From Candidatus Epulonipiscium sp. (GTDB lineage Bacteria; Bacillota; Clostridia; Lachnospirales; Defluviitaleaceae): DNA of 58,446 bases. The notes below the pieces were generated by a model. It did not search any database. It saw nothing but the letters and a program-made list of their open reading frames with translations, and had not been told where the DNA came from. Every line of letters starts with the position of its first letter. Position 1 is the first letter of the stretch. The DNA lies in NCBI GenBank assembly GCA_012521395.1, contig JAAYML010000025.1, positions 1 through 58,446 on the forward strand, in the 5' to 3' direction. Both the position numbers and the translations under genes were made by a program. Of this stretch, positions 1 through 8,967 are shown piece by piece.

Positions 1-491
1 ACACAATATTATAATCTATGTACACTCATCAATGTGTATCCATAGTTTTCTTATATAAAAATATAAAATATAGAGAAGCAAGGAACCCATGATAATATAT
101 AAACTGCTTCTCTCAAATCAATTTTAAAAGAAACTCTTTGATTTTCTATACGACAAGTCAACCATTTAAAAATTATACCACAAGCTACTGTTTAAATCTA
201 CTCATTTACTTTTAAAATTTGATTTCCTTAACATAAGAATTATATCTGAATAAAAAATTAACGTCAAGATATCAGAGAATTTCTCTTTAATAATATCATT
301 CCATCATAAATAAACTTTTAAAAATTTAATTATATTTAATTATGTTAATTGTATACAAAAAATTAATTTTTATCTCAAAAATTTCTATAAATGAAATAAT
401 TGAATTTTTCTATTATTAACATTATAATTTGGTCATTGAATAACAGTCATCTATTGTAACACAACAACAATTTCTGGAATAGGGTGAGATA
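1..491. other. AT-rich intergenic region at window edge
   Basis: This stretch is very AT-rich and no coding frame with a ribosome binding site was found. Its only interpretable element is the promoter of the following lipoprotein gene, near positions 400-428. A gene lying further left would be outside the window. Confidence 0.6.
400..428 (+). promoter_or_regulatory. sigma-A-type promoter of the lipoprotein gene
   Basis: A TTGAAT box (400-405) and a perfect TATAAT box (423-428) are separated by 17 bases. They lie 63 bases upstream of the lipoprotein start codon and point toward it. Confidence 0.6.
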
Positions 492-1130
492 ATGAATAAA
501 GTAAAGAATTCTTTAGTTTTTGTATTGGTATTATTAGTATGTTTATCCACTGCAGCTTGTTCTAAAAAAGAACTAACTTTAGGTGAATTTCAGGGAAATA
601 CTTATACAAACAGTTATTTTGGTATATCCATGAATATCCCTGAAGGCTGGGAAATACAAAATGATGAAACGGTTAATGAACTGATGGAAGCTGGAAAAGA
701 AGCTATCGCAGGAGACAATGCAGCTAAAAAAGCAGCATTAGATCTTGCAGAGCAAAAATTATTAACCTTTTTCATGATATGCAAATACCCTATTGGTGAA
801 CTTGGCAAAATAAACCCAAATGTAATTTGTCAGGCTGAAAAAGTTGGTTCATTAGTTAAGAATGAAAGTGAATATCTGGAAGCGATCAGAAACCAGTTAG
901 AAAGTGCAAGTCAAACACCTTATAATTTTAAAGATATTTACACTGAAAACTTAGGCGGAGAAGATTTTTATGTATTAGAATCAAATATTGACTTTGGCAG
1001 CTTCGTGTATACTCAAAAATATTATACTAAGATTATGGATAAATATGCATTTAATATTGTTGTCGGATATACGGAAGAAGAAGGAAAAGAAGAAATAAGT
1101 CAAATGTTAGAAAGCGTTATATTTGAATAA
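492..1130 (+). CDS. putative secreted lipoprotein of unknown function
   Basis: The product is 212 residues. A basic N-terminus and hydrophobic stretch (residues 4-19) end in a lipobox-like STAAC with the cysteine at residue 23, so it is probably a diacylglyceryl-anchored lipoprotein on the outer face of the membrane. A GGGTGAG ribosome binding site lies six bases before the ATG. The mature part contains NSYFGISMNIPEGWEI, a pattern common in small Firmicute lipoproteins with a PsbP/Mog1-like fold, but I cannot name a family with confidence. It stands alone, is read from its own promoter and ends at a strong bidirectional terminator shared with the convergent spore-protein gene. Confidence 0.75.
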   Translation: MNKVKNSLVFVLVLLVCLSTAACSKKELTLGEFQGNTYTNSYFGISMNIPEGWEIQNDETVNELMEAGKEAIAGDNAAKKAALDLAEQKLLTFFMICKYPIGELGKINPNVICQAEKVGSLVKNESEYLEAIRNQLESASQTPYNFKDIYTENLGGEDFYVLESNIDFGSFVYTQKYYTKIMDKYAFNIVVGYTEEEGKEEISQMLESVIFE

Positions 1131-1179
1131 TCTATTATAAGGCAAATGACTGTTATCTTTTAAATCCCAAAAGCATTAA

Positions 1180-1213
1180 AAAAAGATGACATAAATAATT
1201 ATGTCATCTTTTT
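1180..1213. terminator. bidirectional intrinsic terminator
   Basis: A perfect 15-bp stem (AAAAAGATGACATAA and its complement) with an ATAA loop has A/T tracts on both sides. It sits between the convergent lipoprotein and SASP genes and can stop transcription from both. Confidence 0.85.
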
Positions 1214-1219
1214 ATTTTT

Positions 1220-1447
1220 TTACTGAAGATTATTTGTATTTCCAGCCATTTGTTGTTCTTGTCTTTCAATCATTTTTTTAACCATATATCCGCCTACATA
1301 ACCAGCTTGAGCAGAAGTTAAATCTCCATTATAGCCTTGCTTTAAAGGTACTCCGATTTCATTGGCTACTTCGAATTTAAATTTGTCTAATGCTGCTCTT
1401 GCCTGAGGAACTGCATTTCTTCTACTATTCGTATTATTATTGGCCAT
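1220..1447 (-). CDS. alpha/beta-type small acid-soluble spore protein (SASP)
   Basis: This 75-residue protein has the two conserved family blocks: KFEVANEIGVPL, which contains the germination-protease (GPR) cleavage site after the glutamate, and the C-terminal GYNGDLTSAQAGYVGGYMVKK. These proteins coat and protect DNA in the dormant spore and are degraded to amino acids in germination. The start is placed at the ATG at 1447 (MANNNTNS). A GGAGGTG ribosome binding site lies six bases upstream, whereas the longer frame would begin at a GTG inside that site. No sigma-G promoter could be assigned with confidence. The gene shows that the organism forms endospores. Confidence 0.95.
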   Translation of the reverse strand: MANNNTNSRRNAVPQARAALDKFKFEVANEIGVPLKQGYNGDLTSAQAGYVGGYMVKKMIERQEQQMAGNTNNLQ

Positions 1448-1629
1448 TTTTTTCACCTCCGTGATATTATTATCCCTATTTTTTTAAAAAATATTAGTTC
1501 TTTTGTTGGAATATAGCACCATTTCCATAAAACAATAGATTATTCCAACTATTACACATGAAATAAACAAGCGAATTTGTTATAATAAAAATCGACACAA
1601 TTCTTATCTACATCAAGGAGGAACTCATA

Positions 1630-2070
1630 ATGGATTCATCTTATTCATATCACTTCTGTAAATATTCATTTCTTCAGGTATATCAAAAAAACATCGAAAA
1701 AAAACTTCAAGAAATCGATCTTTTTCTCAAAATCACTCCCGAACAGCTTAATATTGAAAAAACATCTGCCTTGTTGGATATTAGTGTAGAAGAAATAAAA
1801 GATTTAATGTCAAAATATAATATTGATTCTATTAATCCCAGTTCTTTTTTTATCATTATGGTTACAGGAAGCAGTTATATCTGTGGACTCCTTAGGCGTC
1901 AAATGCAAAGAGGATATAAAAAAATTTATACAAAAGAGGATATTGCCTATATCTATCAGATTAATCCTGATAAAATTGAGCAGGCTTTAAATCAAGCCCA
2001 AATCTGTGAAATAACAGGAGATAATCTTAAAGAACTGTTTAAATACATACCTGTTTGCATAGCCGAATGA
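1630..2070 (+). CDS. hypothetical protein with helix-turn-helix-like segments
   Basis: This 146-residue protein follows an AAGGAGGA ribosome binding site seven bases before the ATG. I do not recognise the family. Two segments look like helix-turn-helix units: residues 45-66 (SALLDISVEEIKDLMSKYNI) and about residues 100-125 (IYTKEDIAYIYQINPDKIEQAL). Between them is a hydrophobic patch with SSFFIIMVTGSSYICGLL. The composition is lysine- and glutamate-rich with no signal peptide. A DNA-binding or sporulation-linked role is possible given the neighbouring spore gene, but this is only inference. Confidence 0.65.
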   Translation: MDSSYSYHFCKYSFLQVYQKNIEKKLQEIDLFLKITPEQLNIEKTSALLDISVEEIKDLMSKYNIDSINPSSFFIIMVTGSSYICGLLRRQMQRGYKKIYTKEDIAYIYQINPDKIEQALNQAQICEITGDNLKELFKYIPVCIAE

Positions 2071-2218
2071 TATTTTAAGGCATTGAGGTTTTTCCGAGCA
2101 AAATTGCTAAAAAACAAAAAATACATATATCAATTTAAGTCTTATAACTTTTTATATTATCTCAATATTTTTAATATGTTGATAAAATATTTATAATCTT
2201 TTTTGACATAATAAAAAT

Positions 2219-2252
2219 GCTATATAATTATTTATTGAAATAATTATATAGC
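2219..2252. terminator. bidirectional intrinsic terminator downstream of oppF
   Basis: A 15-bp stem (GCTATATAATTATTT and its complement) with an ATTG loop is followed by TTTTTT on the plus strand and by ATTTTTAT on the minus strand. It can end the opp operon and the convergent hypothetical gene. Confidence 0.8.
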
Positions 2253-2265
2253 TTTTTTATTTTGT

Positions 2266-3249
2266 TCATATTCTCTTTTCAGCTTCTTTCCAATAATGAC
2301 ATGCAACAAAATGATTTTCTTTTACTTCTTCTAATTTGGGTCTTTCATTTTTACATTTCTCTGTTGCCATGGGACAGCGGTCTGCAAATTTACAACCTTT
2401 TGGCGGATTGATAGGACTAGGCACATCCCCTTGCAGTACAATCCTCTCTCTTTTTCTTTGCACTTTAGGATCTGGTATGGGAATAGCTGATAAGAGGGCT
2501 TTAGTATAAGGATGAAGAGGATTTTCATATAGTTCATCACTATTGGCCAATTCCATCATAGAACCCAGATACATCACCGCTACTCTGTCAGAAATATATC
2601 TTACCATGGATAAATCATGGGCAATAAATAAATAGGTCAAGCCCATTTTTTCCTGTAAATCTTTTAAGAGATTAACCACTTGTGCCTGAATAGATACATC
2701 CAATGCCGATATGGGCTCATCACAAACAATAAATTCAGGGTTAACTGCCAGGGCCCTCGCAATTCCTATTCTTTGTCTTTGTCCTCCACTAAATTCATGG
2801 GGAAAACGGTTTGCATGTTCTTTATTTAAACCTACCAGTTCAAGCAGTTCATGAATACGGTTCATTCTGGCCTGTCCAGTCAATAATTTGTGTATATCAA
2901 TACCTTCTCCAATAATGTTAGACACAAGCATTCTCGGATTTAATGAAGCATAAGGGTCCTGGAAAATCATCTGGGCTTTTCTTGTAAACTCCTTGGCTTC
3001 CTTTCCCTTAAGCTCATAGATGTTTTTTCCTTTGAATTCTACTGTACCAGATGTGGCTTTATAAATATTTAAAATCGTTCTTCCAATGGTTGATTTGCCA
3101 CAGCCTGATTCACCTACAAGCCCCAATGTTTCTCCTTTATAAATGTTAAAGGAAACATCGTCTACAGCCTTAAGATAGATATTTTTATCAATATTAAAGT
3201 ATTTTTTCAGGTTTCTTACTTTTATAAGAACTTCTCTATCATTGCTCAC
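2266..3249 (-). CDS. oppF: oligopeptide ABC transporter ATP-binding protein OppF
   Basis: This is one of the two ATPases that energise the oligopeptide importer on the cytoplasmic face. Visible motifs are Walker A GESGCGKST, Q-loop MIFQDPYASLNPR, signature FSGGQRQRIGIARAL, Walker B FIVCDEP, H-loop FIAHDLS, and the C-terminal oligopeptide-family cysteine cluster CKFADRCPMATEKC. I place the start at GTG 3249 (VSNDREVL), giving 327 residues. An AGGAGG site lies just upstream and the gene then overlaps the end of oppD by 11 bases, typical of translational coupling. The longer frame would add an unusual arginine-rich extension with no ribosome binding site. Confidence 0.93.
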   Translation of the reverse strand: MSNDREVLIKVRNLKKYFNIDKNIYLKAVDDVSFNIYKGETLGLVGESGCGKSTIGRTILNIYKATSGTVEFKGKNIYELKGKEAKEFTRKAQMIFQDPYASLNPRMLVSNIIGEGIDIHKLLTGQARMNRIHELLELVGLNKEHANRFPHEFSGGQRQRIGIARALAVNPEFIVCDEPISALDVSIQAQVVNLLKDLQEKMGLTYLFIAHDLSMVRYISDRVAVMYLGSMMELANSDELYENPLHPYTKALLSAIPIPDPKVQRKRERIVLQGDVPSPINPPKGCKFADRCPMATEKCKNERPKLEEVKENHFVACHYWKEAEKRI

Positions 3250-4288
3250 GCATCTGCACCTCCTCCTTTTGAAGCTTTTTGGCAATTTGAGTAGGATTTT
3301 CAACCTTAGGAGCAAATTCGTGATTTAACCAGCAAGCAGAATGATGATTTTCTCCTGTTTCAAACTGAGGTGGCATTTTCTTTCTGCATATTTCCATTGC
3401 ATATTCACATCGGTCAGCAAATGGACAGCCTTGAGGAGGGGCAAATAAGTCCGGAGGAGTACCTTCTATAGAATCCAGCCTACCATCTTCTTTATGGATA
3501 TCCAGTCTGGGAACAGAATTTAATAACCCCCAGGTATAAGGATGTCTGGATTTATAAAAAATTTGATCTGTCGTTCCGCTTTCTACAATTTTACCTCCAT
3601 ACATAACAATTATCCTTTGGGCAGAATGAGCCACAACACCTAAGTCATGAGTAATTAAGATTATTGAAGTTTTAATTTTTTCTTGTAAATTCTTCATCAA
3701 ATCCAATATCTGGGCTTGAATGGTTACATCCAGGGCGGTTGTTGGCTCATCGGCAATTAATATTTGAGGATTGCATACTAATGCAATTGCTATCATAACT
3801 CTTTGTCTCATACCACCAGAAAACTGGTGAGGATATTCATCAAAGCGTTTTTCGGGATTAGGGATTTGCACCATTCTTAACATTTCTAAAGCAACTTTTC
3901 TTGCCTCAGACTTTGCTACTTTTTGATGTTTCATCAATGCTTCCATAATTTGTTTGCCAACAGTCATAGTAGGATTAAGGGAAGTCATCGGATCCTGAAA
4001 AATCATTCCAATTTTACTTCCCCTAATTTTCTGCATTTCTTTTTCTTTTTTGTCCAATATATTTTCACCGTGCAAAAGGATTTCTCCAGCTTTATATCTT
4101 GCAGGTGGTTCAGGATTAAGACGTATTAAAGATTTTGCCGTAACAGATTTACCTGAACCAGATTCGCCAACAATAGCCAGAGTTTCTCCTTCATATAAAT
4201 CAAAAGAAACATCTCTTACAGCCTGTACTTCGCCTGCATAAGTATCAAATGATACCTCGAGATTTTTAACTTCCAGGATTTTTTTCAT
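3239..4288 (-). CDS. oppD: oligopeptide ABC transporter ATP-binding protein OppD
   Basis: This 349-residue protein is the partner ATPase of OppF. It has Walker A GESGSGKSVT, Q-loop IFQDPMTSLNP, signature FSGGMRQRVMIAIAL, Walker B ILIADEPTTALD and H-loop LITHDLGVV. The C-terminal CPFADRCEYAMEIC segment fits the oligopeptide/dipeptide transporter C-terminal extension. It follows oppC by 14 bases and its end overlaps the start of oppF, so the five opp genes read as one transcription unit. Confidence 0.95.
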   Translation of the reverse strand: MKKILEVKNLEVSFDTYAGEVQAVRDVSFDLYEGETLAIVGESGSGKSVTAKSLIRLNPEPPARYKAGEILLHGENILDKKEKEMQKIRGSKIGMIFQDPMTSLNPTMTVGKQIMEALMKHQKVAKSEARKVALEMLRMVQIPNPEKRFDEYPHQFSGGMRQRVMIAIALVCNPQILIADEPTTALDVTIQAQILDLMKNLQEKIKTSIILITHDLGVVAHSAQRIIVMYGGKIVESGTTDQIFYKSRHPYTWGLLNSVPRLDIHKEDGRLDSIEGTPPDLFAPPQGCPFADRCEYAMEICRKKMPPQFETGENHHSACWLNHEFAPKVENPTQIAKKLQKEEVQMREQ

Positions 4289-4302
4289 CAGTGACTCACC
4301 TC

Positions 4303-5589
4303 CTATTTTCTAAGTCTGGGGTCTAAAGCATCTCTTAATCCGTCACCTAATAAATTAAAAGCAAACATTGTTAAGCTAATAGCAATAGCCGGAATCAATA
4401 ACTGATGAGGGAATTGCCTGAATATCCTTGCGCCCTGGTTTGCAAGAGAACCCCAGGATGCATAAGGCACAGGAACCCCTAAACCAATAAAGCTTAAAAA
4501 CGCTTCAGCAAAGATCATTTTAGGAATCATCATTGTCATATTAACGATAATGGGTCCCATGGCATTGGGAATAAGATGTTCAAAGACAATTTTCTTCGTA
4601 TCAGCACCTAAGGTTTTTGCTGCAACAACATATTCGGAATGCTTTAAACGCATTACTTCTCCACGCACTATTCTGGCTGTCCCCATCCAACCCGTTACAA
4701 TTAATACAATACTAATGGGTTTAATTCCTGGATCCATAACCGTTAATAATAATATTGTGTATAACATGTCGGGAACAGTCATTAAAATTTCGACGATTCT
4801 CATTAAGATTTCGTCTACTTTTCCTCCTATATAACCTGAAAGTCCGCCATAAATAATACCAAAAATAGATGCAATGAATACGGAAATAAAGGCGATAAAG
4901 AAAGAAATTCTTCCACCTTCCCAAAGCCTGGTAAATAAATCTCTTCCAAATTCATCTGTACCAAACCAATGGGTTTTATTAAACCACTTTTCACCTACGG
5001 TCTCTATCACTAAATTGCTACCCTTTTTTTCGAATTTAATGCCTCTGAAGTCAGGATCTTCCTGAAGAAGTCTTTGACCCTCATTATTTAATTTTTCAAT
5101 AATACTGCTCCAGGTATCAGAACTGCTTACTTCAATCATTAATTGGTATTCTTTTTTGTCTCCCTGCCAGGATTCATCTGCTGCATTTCCTATTTTAAAT
5201 CCAATTTTACCCGGTGATTTAAGTCGGACGTTTTTAAAAGTTGTCTTATCCTTACGATAACTTGATAAATATTTATCATATTCAAAAACATCATTCGCCA
5301 ATAAGGCGATACTTCTTGCATTTGTCATAATTGGTGTTTGATTTTGCTCTGCAAGATTTTGACTCTCGTAGGTATGACCGTATAAATTCTTTGTAATTAC
5401 AGGACCTATAGCAGACATAATAATTAAAATAACCAGTACCCAGAAGGAAAGCATTGCAACTTTATTATTCTTTAACCTTCTGTATGCATCCTTCCAATAA
5501 GATAAACTGGGACGCTTTATTTCCTGAGATGCCTTTAAGTTTTTACCAACATGTTTAAATTCATTTCTATCCATATCCGTATTCATCAT
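4303..5589 (-). CDS. oppC: oligopeptide ABC transporter permease OppC with enlarged first extracellular loop
   Basis: This 428-residue inner-membrane permease is about 120 residues longer than the usual family member of about 300. The extra length is a polar stretch between the first transmembrane helix (about residues 43-65) and the conserved WFGTDEFGRDLFTRLW motif near residue 210. The remaining five helices and the cytoplasmic EAA loop (EHLIPNAMGPIIVNMT, plus VVAAKTLGA) are normal. The start ATG directly abuts the oppB stop, and its GGAGGGG ribosome binding site lies inside the last oppB codons. It forms the membrane channel with OppB. Confidence 0.93.
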   Translation of the reverse strand: MMNTDMDRNEFKHVGKNLKASQEIKRPSLSYWKDAYRRLKNNKVAMLSFWVLVILIIMSAIGPVITKNLYGHTYESQNLAEQNQTPIMTNARSIALLANDVFEYDKYLSSYRKDKTTFKNVRLKSPGKIGFKIGNAADESWQGDKKEYQLMIEVSSSDTWSSIIEKLNNEGQRLLQEDPDFRGIKFEKKGSNLVIETVGEKWFNKTHWFGTDEFGRDLFTRLWEGGRISFFIAFISVFIASIFGIIYGGLSGYIGGKVDEILMRIVEILMTVPDMLYTILLLTVMDPGIKPISIVLIVTGWMGTARIVRGEVMRLKHSEYVVAAKTLGADTKKIVFEHLIPNAMGPIIVNMTMMIPKMIFAEAFLSFIGLGVPVPYASWGSLANQGARIFRQFPHQLLIPAIAISLTMFAFNLLGDGLRDALDPRLRK

Positions 5590-6519
5590 CTATTCCCCTC
5601 CTTTCCCGGAAATTCTCAGTCTTGGATCAATAAATCCGTACATTATATCTACCACTAAAATAGATAAAATAATCAGTGCAGCATAAAAAATCGTAATACC
5701 CATTATCATGGGATAATCCTGTTCTGTTATCGTTGATACAAAATATTCTCCTAAACCAGCAACTGCAAAAATCTTTTCAACAACAATAGAGCCTGTGATT
5801 AAGGCTGCAAATAAAGGTCCTAAAATAGTAATAATAGGCATCACTGCATTTCTTAAAACATGTTTCAGGACAATTTGTGTTTTTGATAGTCCCTTAGCTT
5901 TTGCAGTACTGATATAATCTTGTCCTAAGACTTCTAATGTGGTCGTTCTCATTAATCTGGATATTGTCGCTAAAGAACTCATCGCTAATGTTAAGGATGG
6001 GAGAAAAAGAGAAATCTCACTCTTATCAACTGTAACAGGAAACCATCCCAGCTTTACTCCAAAGAAATAAGCCAAAATCGGGCCTAAAATAATTGAAGGA
6101 ATAGATACCCCTATTATCGCAATAAAAATCGATAAATAGTCCAGAGTCTTTTGATGATTTAATGCAGCAATAATGCCTAAAAGCATTCCAAAAATTACAG
6201 CAATAATCAGGGCACGCCATCCTAAAGCAAAAGATTTTGGGAAACTTTCTGCAATAATATCTGAAACAGAACGGCCAGGATATTTAATAGATGTTCCTAA
6301 ATCCCCTTTAAGCAAATTTTTCATATAGATAACATATTGCTCTGAAAGAGGCTTGTCTAAACCATATTTAACTCTTAAGGCTTGTCTGACCTCAGGCTTT
6401 AATTTTGGATCCGTAAAAGGATCGTTAGGCAGCGCATGCATTAAGACAAAGGTCAGGGTCGATATAACCCACAAGGTTGCAAGGGCCATTAGAAGTCGTT
6501 TTAGAATATACTTTAGCAC
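5590..6519 (-). CDS. oppB: oligopeptide ABC transporter permease OppB
   Basis: This is a 309-residue permease with six predicted transmembrane helices. The N-terminus MLKYILKRLLMALATLWVIS is typical of OppB/DppB. The family motif LPNDPFTDPKL and the EAA loop (LKHVLRNAVMPIITILGP) are both present, as is the C-terminal DPRLR. It pairs with OppC to form the pore. It is separated from oppA by 138 bases containing a strong hairpin, and it is contiguous with oppC. Confidence 0.95.
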   Translation of the reverse strand: MLKYILKRLLMALATLWVISTLTFVLMHALPNDPFTDPKLKPEVRQALRVKYGLDKPLSEQYVIYMKNLLKGDLGTSIKYPGRSVSDIIAESFPKSFALGWRALIIAVIFGMLLGIIAALNHQKTLDYLSIFIAIIGVSIPSIILGPILAYFFGVKLGWFPVTVDKSEISLFLPSLTLAMSSLATISRLMRTTTLEVLGQDYISTAKAKGLSKTQIVLKHVLRNAVMPIITILGPLFAALITGSIVVEKIFAVAGLGEYFVSTITEQDYPMIMGITIFYAALIILSILVVDIMYGFIDPRLRISGKGGE

Positions 6520-6599
6520 ATGGTAACCTCCTCACATTTATGATTTTCTAAAACCATTCAAGCCTGGTAATCGAATAAATAATTCTTTTATTATATTAA

Positions 6600-6631
6600 G
6601 AAAGGTATATGTATATATACATATACCTTTC
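6600..6631 (-). terminator. 32-bp perfect palindrome between oppA and oppB (attenuating hairpin)
   Basis: GAAAGGTATATGTATA is followed directly by its exact reverse complement, with no spacer. In the minus-strand transcript this would fold just after oppA and is followed by TTAATATAATAA, a poor U-tract. A hairpin here commonly protects or partly terminates the message, so that the binding protein is made in excess over the membrane parts. Confidence 0.6.
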
Positions 6632-6657
6632 CATATATTATTAACTGACTAAACAAA

Positions 6658-8493
6658 CTACTTTTTCTCTGCAGCTTTAGCAGCCATATCAATATCTGCC
6701 CAATAGAAATCGGTTGTTGCTCCTACGCCTCTTATTACAACACCTGTTACATATTTTTTGAATGTAAAATGAACATTTCTAAAGTATTGTGGAACAATAA
6801 CTGCATCTTCCATAAGCATCTTTTCAGCATCATACAAATATTGAATACGTTTTTTTGCATCTTTTTCATTTTTTGCTGCCTTAATTAATTTATCGTATTC
6901 AGGATTATTATATTGTCCATTATTATTTGGATTTACGGATTCAAATAATTCTAAGAAAGTCATCGCATCAGGATAATCTGGTCCCCAACCGGAAGAACTC
7001 ATTGCAAAGTCACCTTTTTGAAGTCTTGTTAATCTTTCTCCCCAAGGCAGTGGAACAAGATTTACAGTAATACCAATTTCGTTCCAGTCTGCCTGGAACT
7101 TCTCACCAACTTTTTGGTCAATGTCTGAATCCCCAATAAGCATATCTAATGGAGGAAGTTCAGTAAGACCTAATTCTTTAAGACCAGCTTCCAGGTATTC
7201 TTTGGCTTTTTCTTTATCGTTATCTTTAAATAATTCCATGCCATTTTCTTCTCGGAATGTCTTTTCAAGTCCTGGGAATACTTTTGGCACAAATGCTAAA
7301 GCAGGCTCATCACCAATATTAATTTTTTCAACAAATGAAGTTCTGTCCATAGCATACATTAAAGCTTTACGGATGTTTTTATTTTGAATAATCGGATTAT
7401 CAAAATGATTAAAGTCAATATAGAATACACTAAAGTCTGAGCGATTAATCATTGGTTGTAAATTTAATTCTTCTAAAGTTGCCATATCTTCAAAATCCGG
7501 TACGTCTTTTGACTGAATGGCTGAACCGTCTAAAGCACCTGTCTTAAGAAGGTTTGTTCTTGTTTCTACTTCATTGACTATTTTCAAGTTAATTACATCA
7601 ATATTAATGTTGTCTTTGTTCCAATAATTTTCATTCTTTACTAGCTTAAAGTAATCTTTATGAACCCATTCTTCAACTTTCCATGGTCCATTAGCCAGTA
7701 AGCCTTCAGCCTCAATACCATATTTATTTTTAGCTGATTTTTCCTTGTAAAAATCTTCTCTTGCAGGTGTATAAACTGCAAATGCGGTTAAGCTTGGAAA
7801 ATATGGTGCTGGAATAGAAAGAGTTATTTTGATGTTTGAACCTTCTGCTACTGCTTTTACCTGACTCCATAATTCATCTTTTTTAGCATTGTATTGCTTT
7901 AATTCATCGTCTGCCATCGCTTCAATACGAGCAGCCTGTTCTTCCTCACTAAGGTTAGCAAAGGCAGCATCTTTTTCAGCTAAAAAGCTTGCCTTATCAT
8001 AAGCTGCGTAATCCGCTGCACCTTCAATATAGTCTGTAATTAAGAAGCTATAAGGTGCTGCCGTATCCACAGCCAGTCTCCATGCGAAGAAGAAATCATC
8101 CGCAGTAATTGGTGTTCCATCTTCCCATTTTGCATCTTCACGAAGTTCAAAAGTATAAGTATTGCTTGCTTCATCATAAGTATATCCCTTAGCAACTCCT
8201 GGTTCTAGGGAAGAATCGTCTTTACCAAATCTCATTAAACCTTCCATAAACATATTTTCAACCATGATATCTGGTTGTCCCCACATTTGTTGCGGGTCTA
8301 AGGTTTGAGGTTCAGATGATAAGTAATAATCTAATACTTTTTCTCCTTGATACTCTTCTTTTGTATCTTCATTATTTGTATTTTGCTGAGCTTCTCCAAC
8401 GGTTTGATTGTCATCAGACTTACTGCAAGCCGTAAGAGCAATGGCAAAAACCATTACAAGCACTAAGCTCATTGCCCAAAATCTCTTTAACAT
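6658..8493 (-). CDS. oppA: oligopeptide-binding lipoprotein OppA (solute-binding protein family 5)
   Basis: This 611-residue extracellular substrate-binding protein begins with a lipoprotein signal: a basic start, a hydrophobic core and lipobox LTAC with the cysteine at residue 23, followed by a Ser/Asp/Asn-rich linker. Family 5 features include LDYYLSSEPQTLDPQ near the mature start, WEDGTPITADDFFFAWR and FSVFYIDFNHFDNPIIQNKNIR. An AAAGGAGG ribosome binding site precedes the ATG. It is the first gene of the opp operon, behind a consensus promoter. It should bind peptides and deliver them to OppBC; peptide length preference cannot be read from sequence. Confidence 0.94.
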   Translation of the reverse strand: MLKRFWAMSLVLVMVFAIALTACSKSDDNQTVGEAQQNTNNEDTKEEYQGEKVLDYYLSSEPQTLDPQQMWGQPDIMVENMFMEGLMRFGKDDSSLEPGVAKGYTYDEASNTYTFELREDAKWEDGTPITADDFFFAWRLAVDTAAPYSFLITDYIEGAADYAAYDKASFLAEKDAAFANLSEEEQAARIEAMADDELKQYNAKKDELWSQVKAVAEGSNIKITLSIPAPYFPSLTAFAVYTPAREDFYKEKSAKNKYGIEAEGLLANGPWKVEEWVHKDYFKLVKNENYWNKDNINIDVINLKIVNEVETRTNLLKTGALDGSAIQSKDVPDFEDMATLEELNLQPMINRSDFSVFYIDFNHFDNPIIQNKNIRKALMYAMDRTSFVEKINIGDEPALAFVPKVFPGLEKTFREENGMELFKDNDKEKAKEYLEAGLKELGLTELPPLDMLIGDSDIDQKVGEKFQADWNEIGITVNLVPLPWGERLTRLQKGDFAMSSSGWGPDYPDAMTFLELFESVNPNNNGQYNNPEYDKLIKAAKNEKDAKKRIQYLYDAEKMLMEDAVIVPQYFRNVHFTFKKYVTGVVIRGVGATTDFYWADIDMAAKAAEKK

Positions 8494-8967
8494 ATATTGT
8501 CCTCCTTTATCTTACCTGCTGATTGATTAAAAACAAGGATTATTATAACACCTTTTATCGGAATTTGCAATTTATTTTTCATTTATCCTCGAATCGTAAT
8601 GGATTACTTTTATCATAATCTTATATAAAATGAAGGAAAAATTGCATATTTATATTTTTGAACCTATTAATATATTATTTAGTTAATTATGAATATTAAG
8701 AAACAGCTTTTTATCAGTGATTAATTTAGCTTTAATACTTTATCATAATGATACTTTACTATAAAACATTCATTTGATGAAAAATTTAAACCAGATTTTT
8801 TTATAAAAATAACTAATAAAAACATTTTTTTCTAGATAAGATTTTATCGTTTAATCCTTAGAAAATTATGCTTTTTTATTTTTTTGTTTTTTGGCTTTTT
8901 TAAAAGAGAATTATACATTATAATTAAAGTAATCTGTTCTCTTAATATTTCTTGGGAGGAATTTATC
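8494..8967. other. divergent intergenic region between oppA and the CYTH gene
   Basis: This very AT-rich spacer between two divergent genes holds the opp promoter at 8542-8570. A TATAAT at 8919-8924 is a possible minus-10 box for the CYTH gene, but no good minus-35 box stands at the right distance. No riboswitch or other gene was recognised. Confidence 0.5.
8542..8570 (-). promoter_or_regulatory. sigma-A-type promoter of the opp operon
   Basis: On the minus strand TTGCAA (8565-8570) and TATAAT (8542-8547) are separated by 17 bases, 49 bases before the oppA start codon. Confidence 0.7.

Noticed and set aside
8884-8967. N-terminal extension of the CYTH protein (MFFGFFKRELYIIIK)
   Set aside because: It has no ribosome binding site and would bury the ExExK motif, which belongs at the N-terminus and has GGGAGGA at the right distance from ATG 8968.
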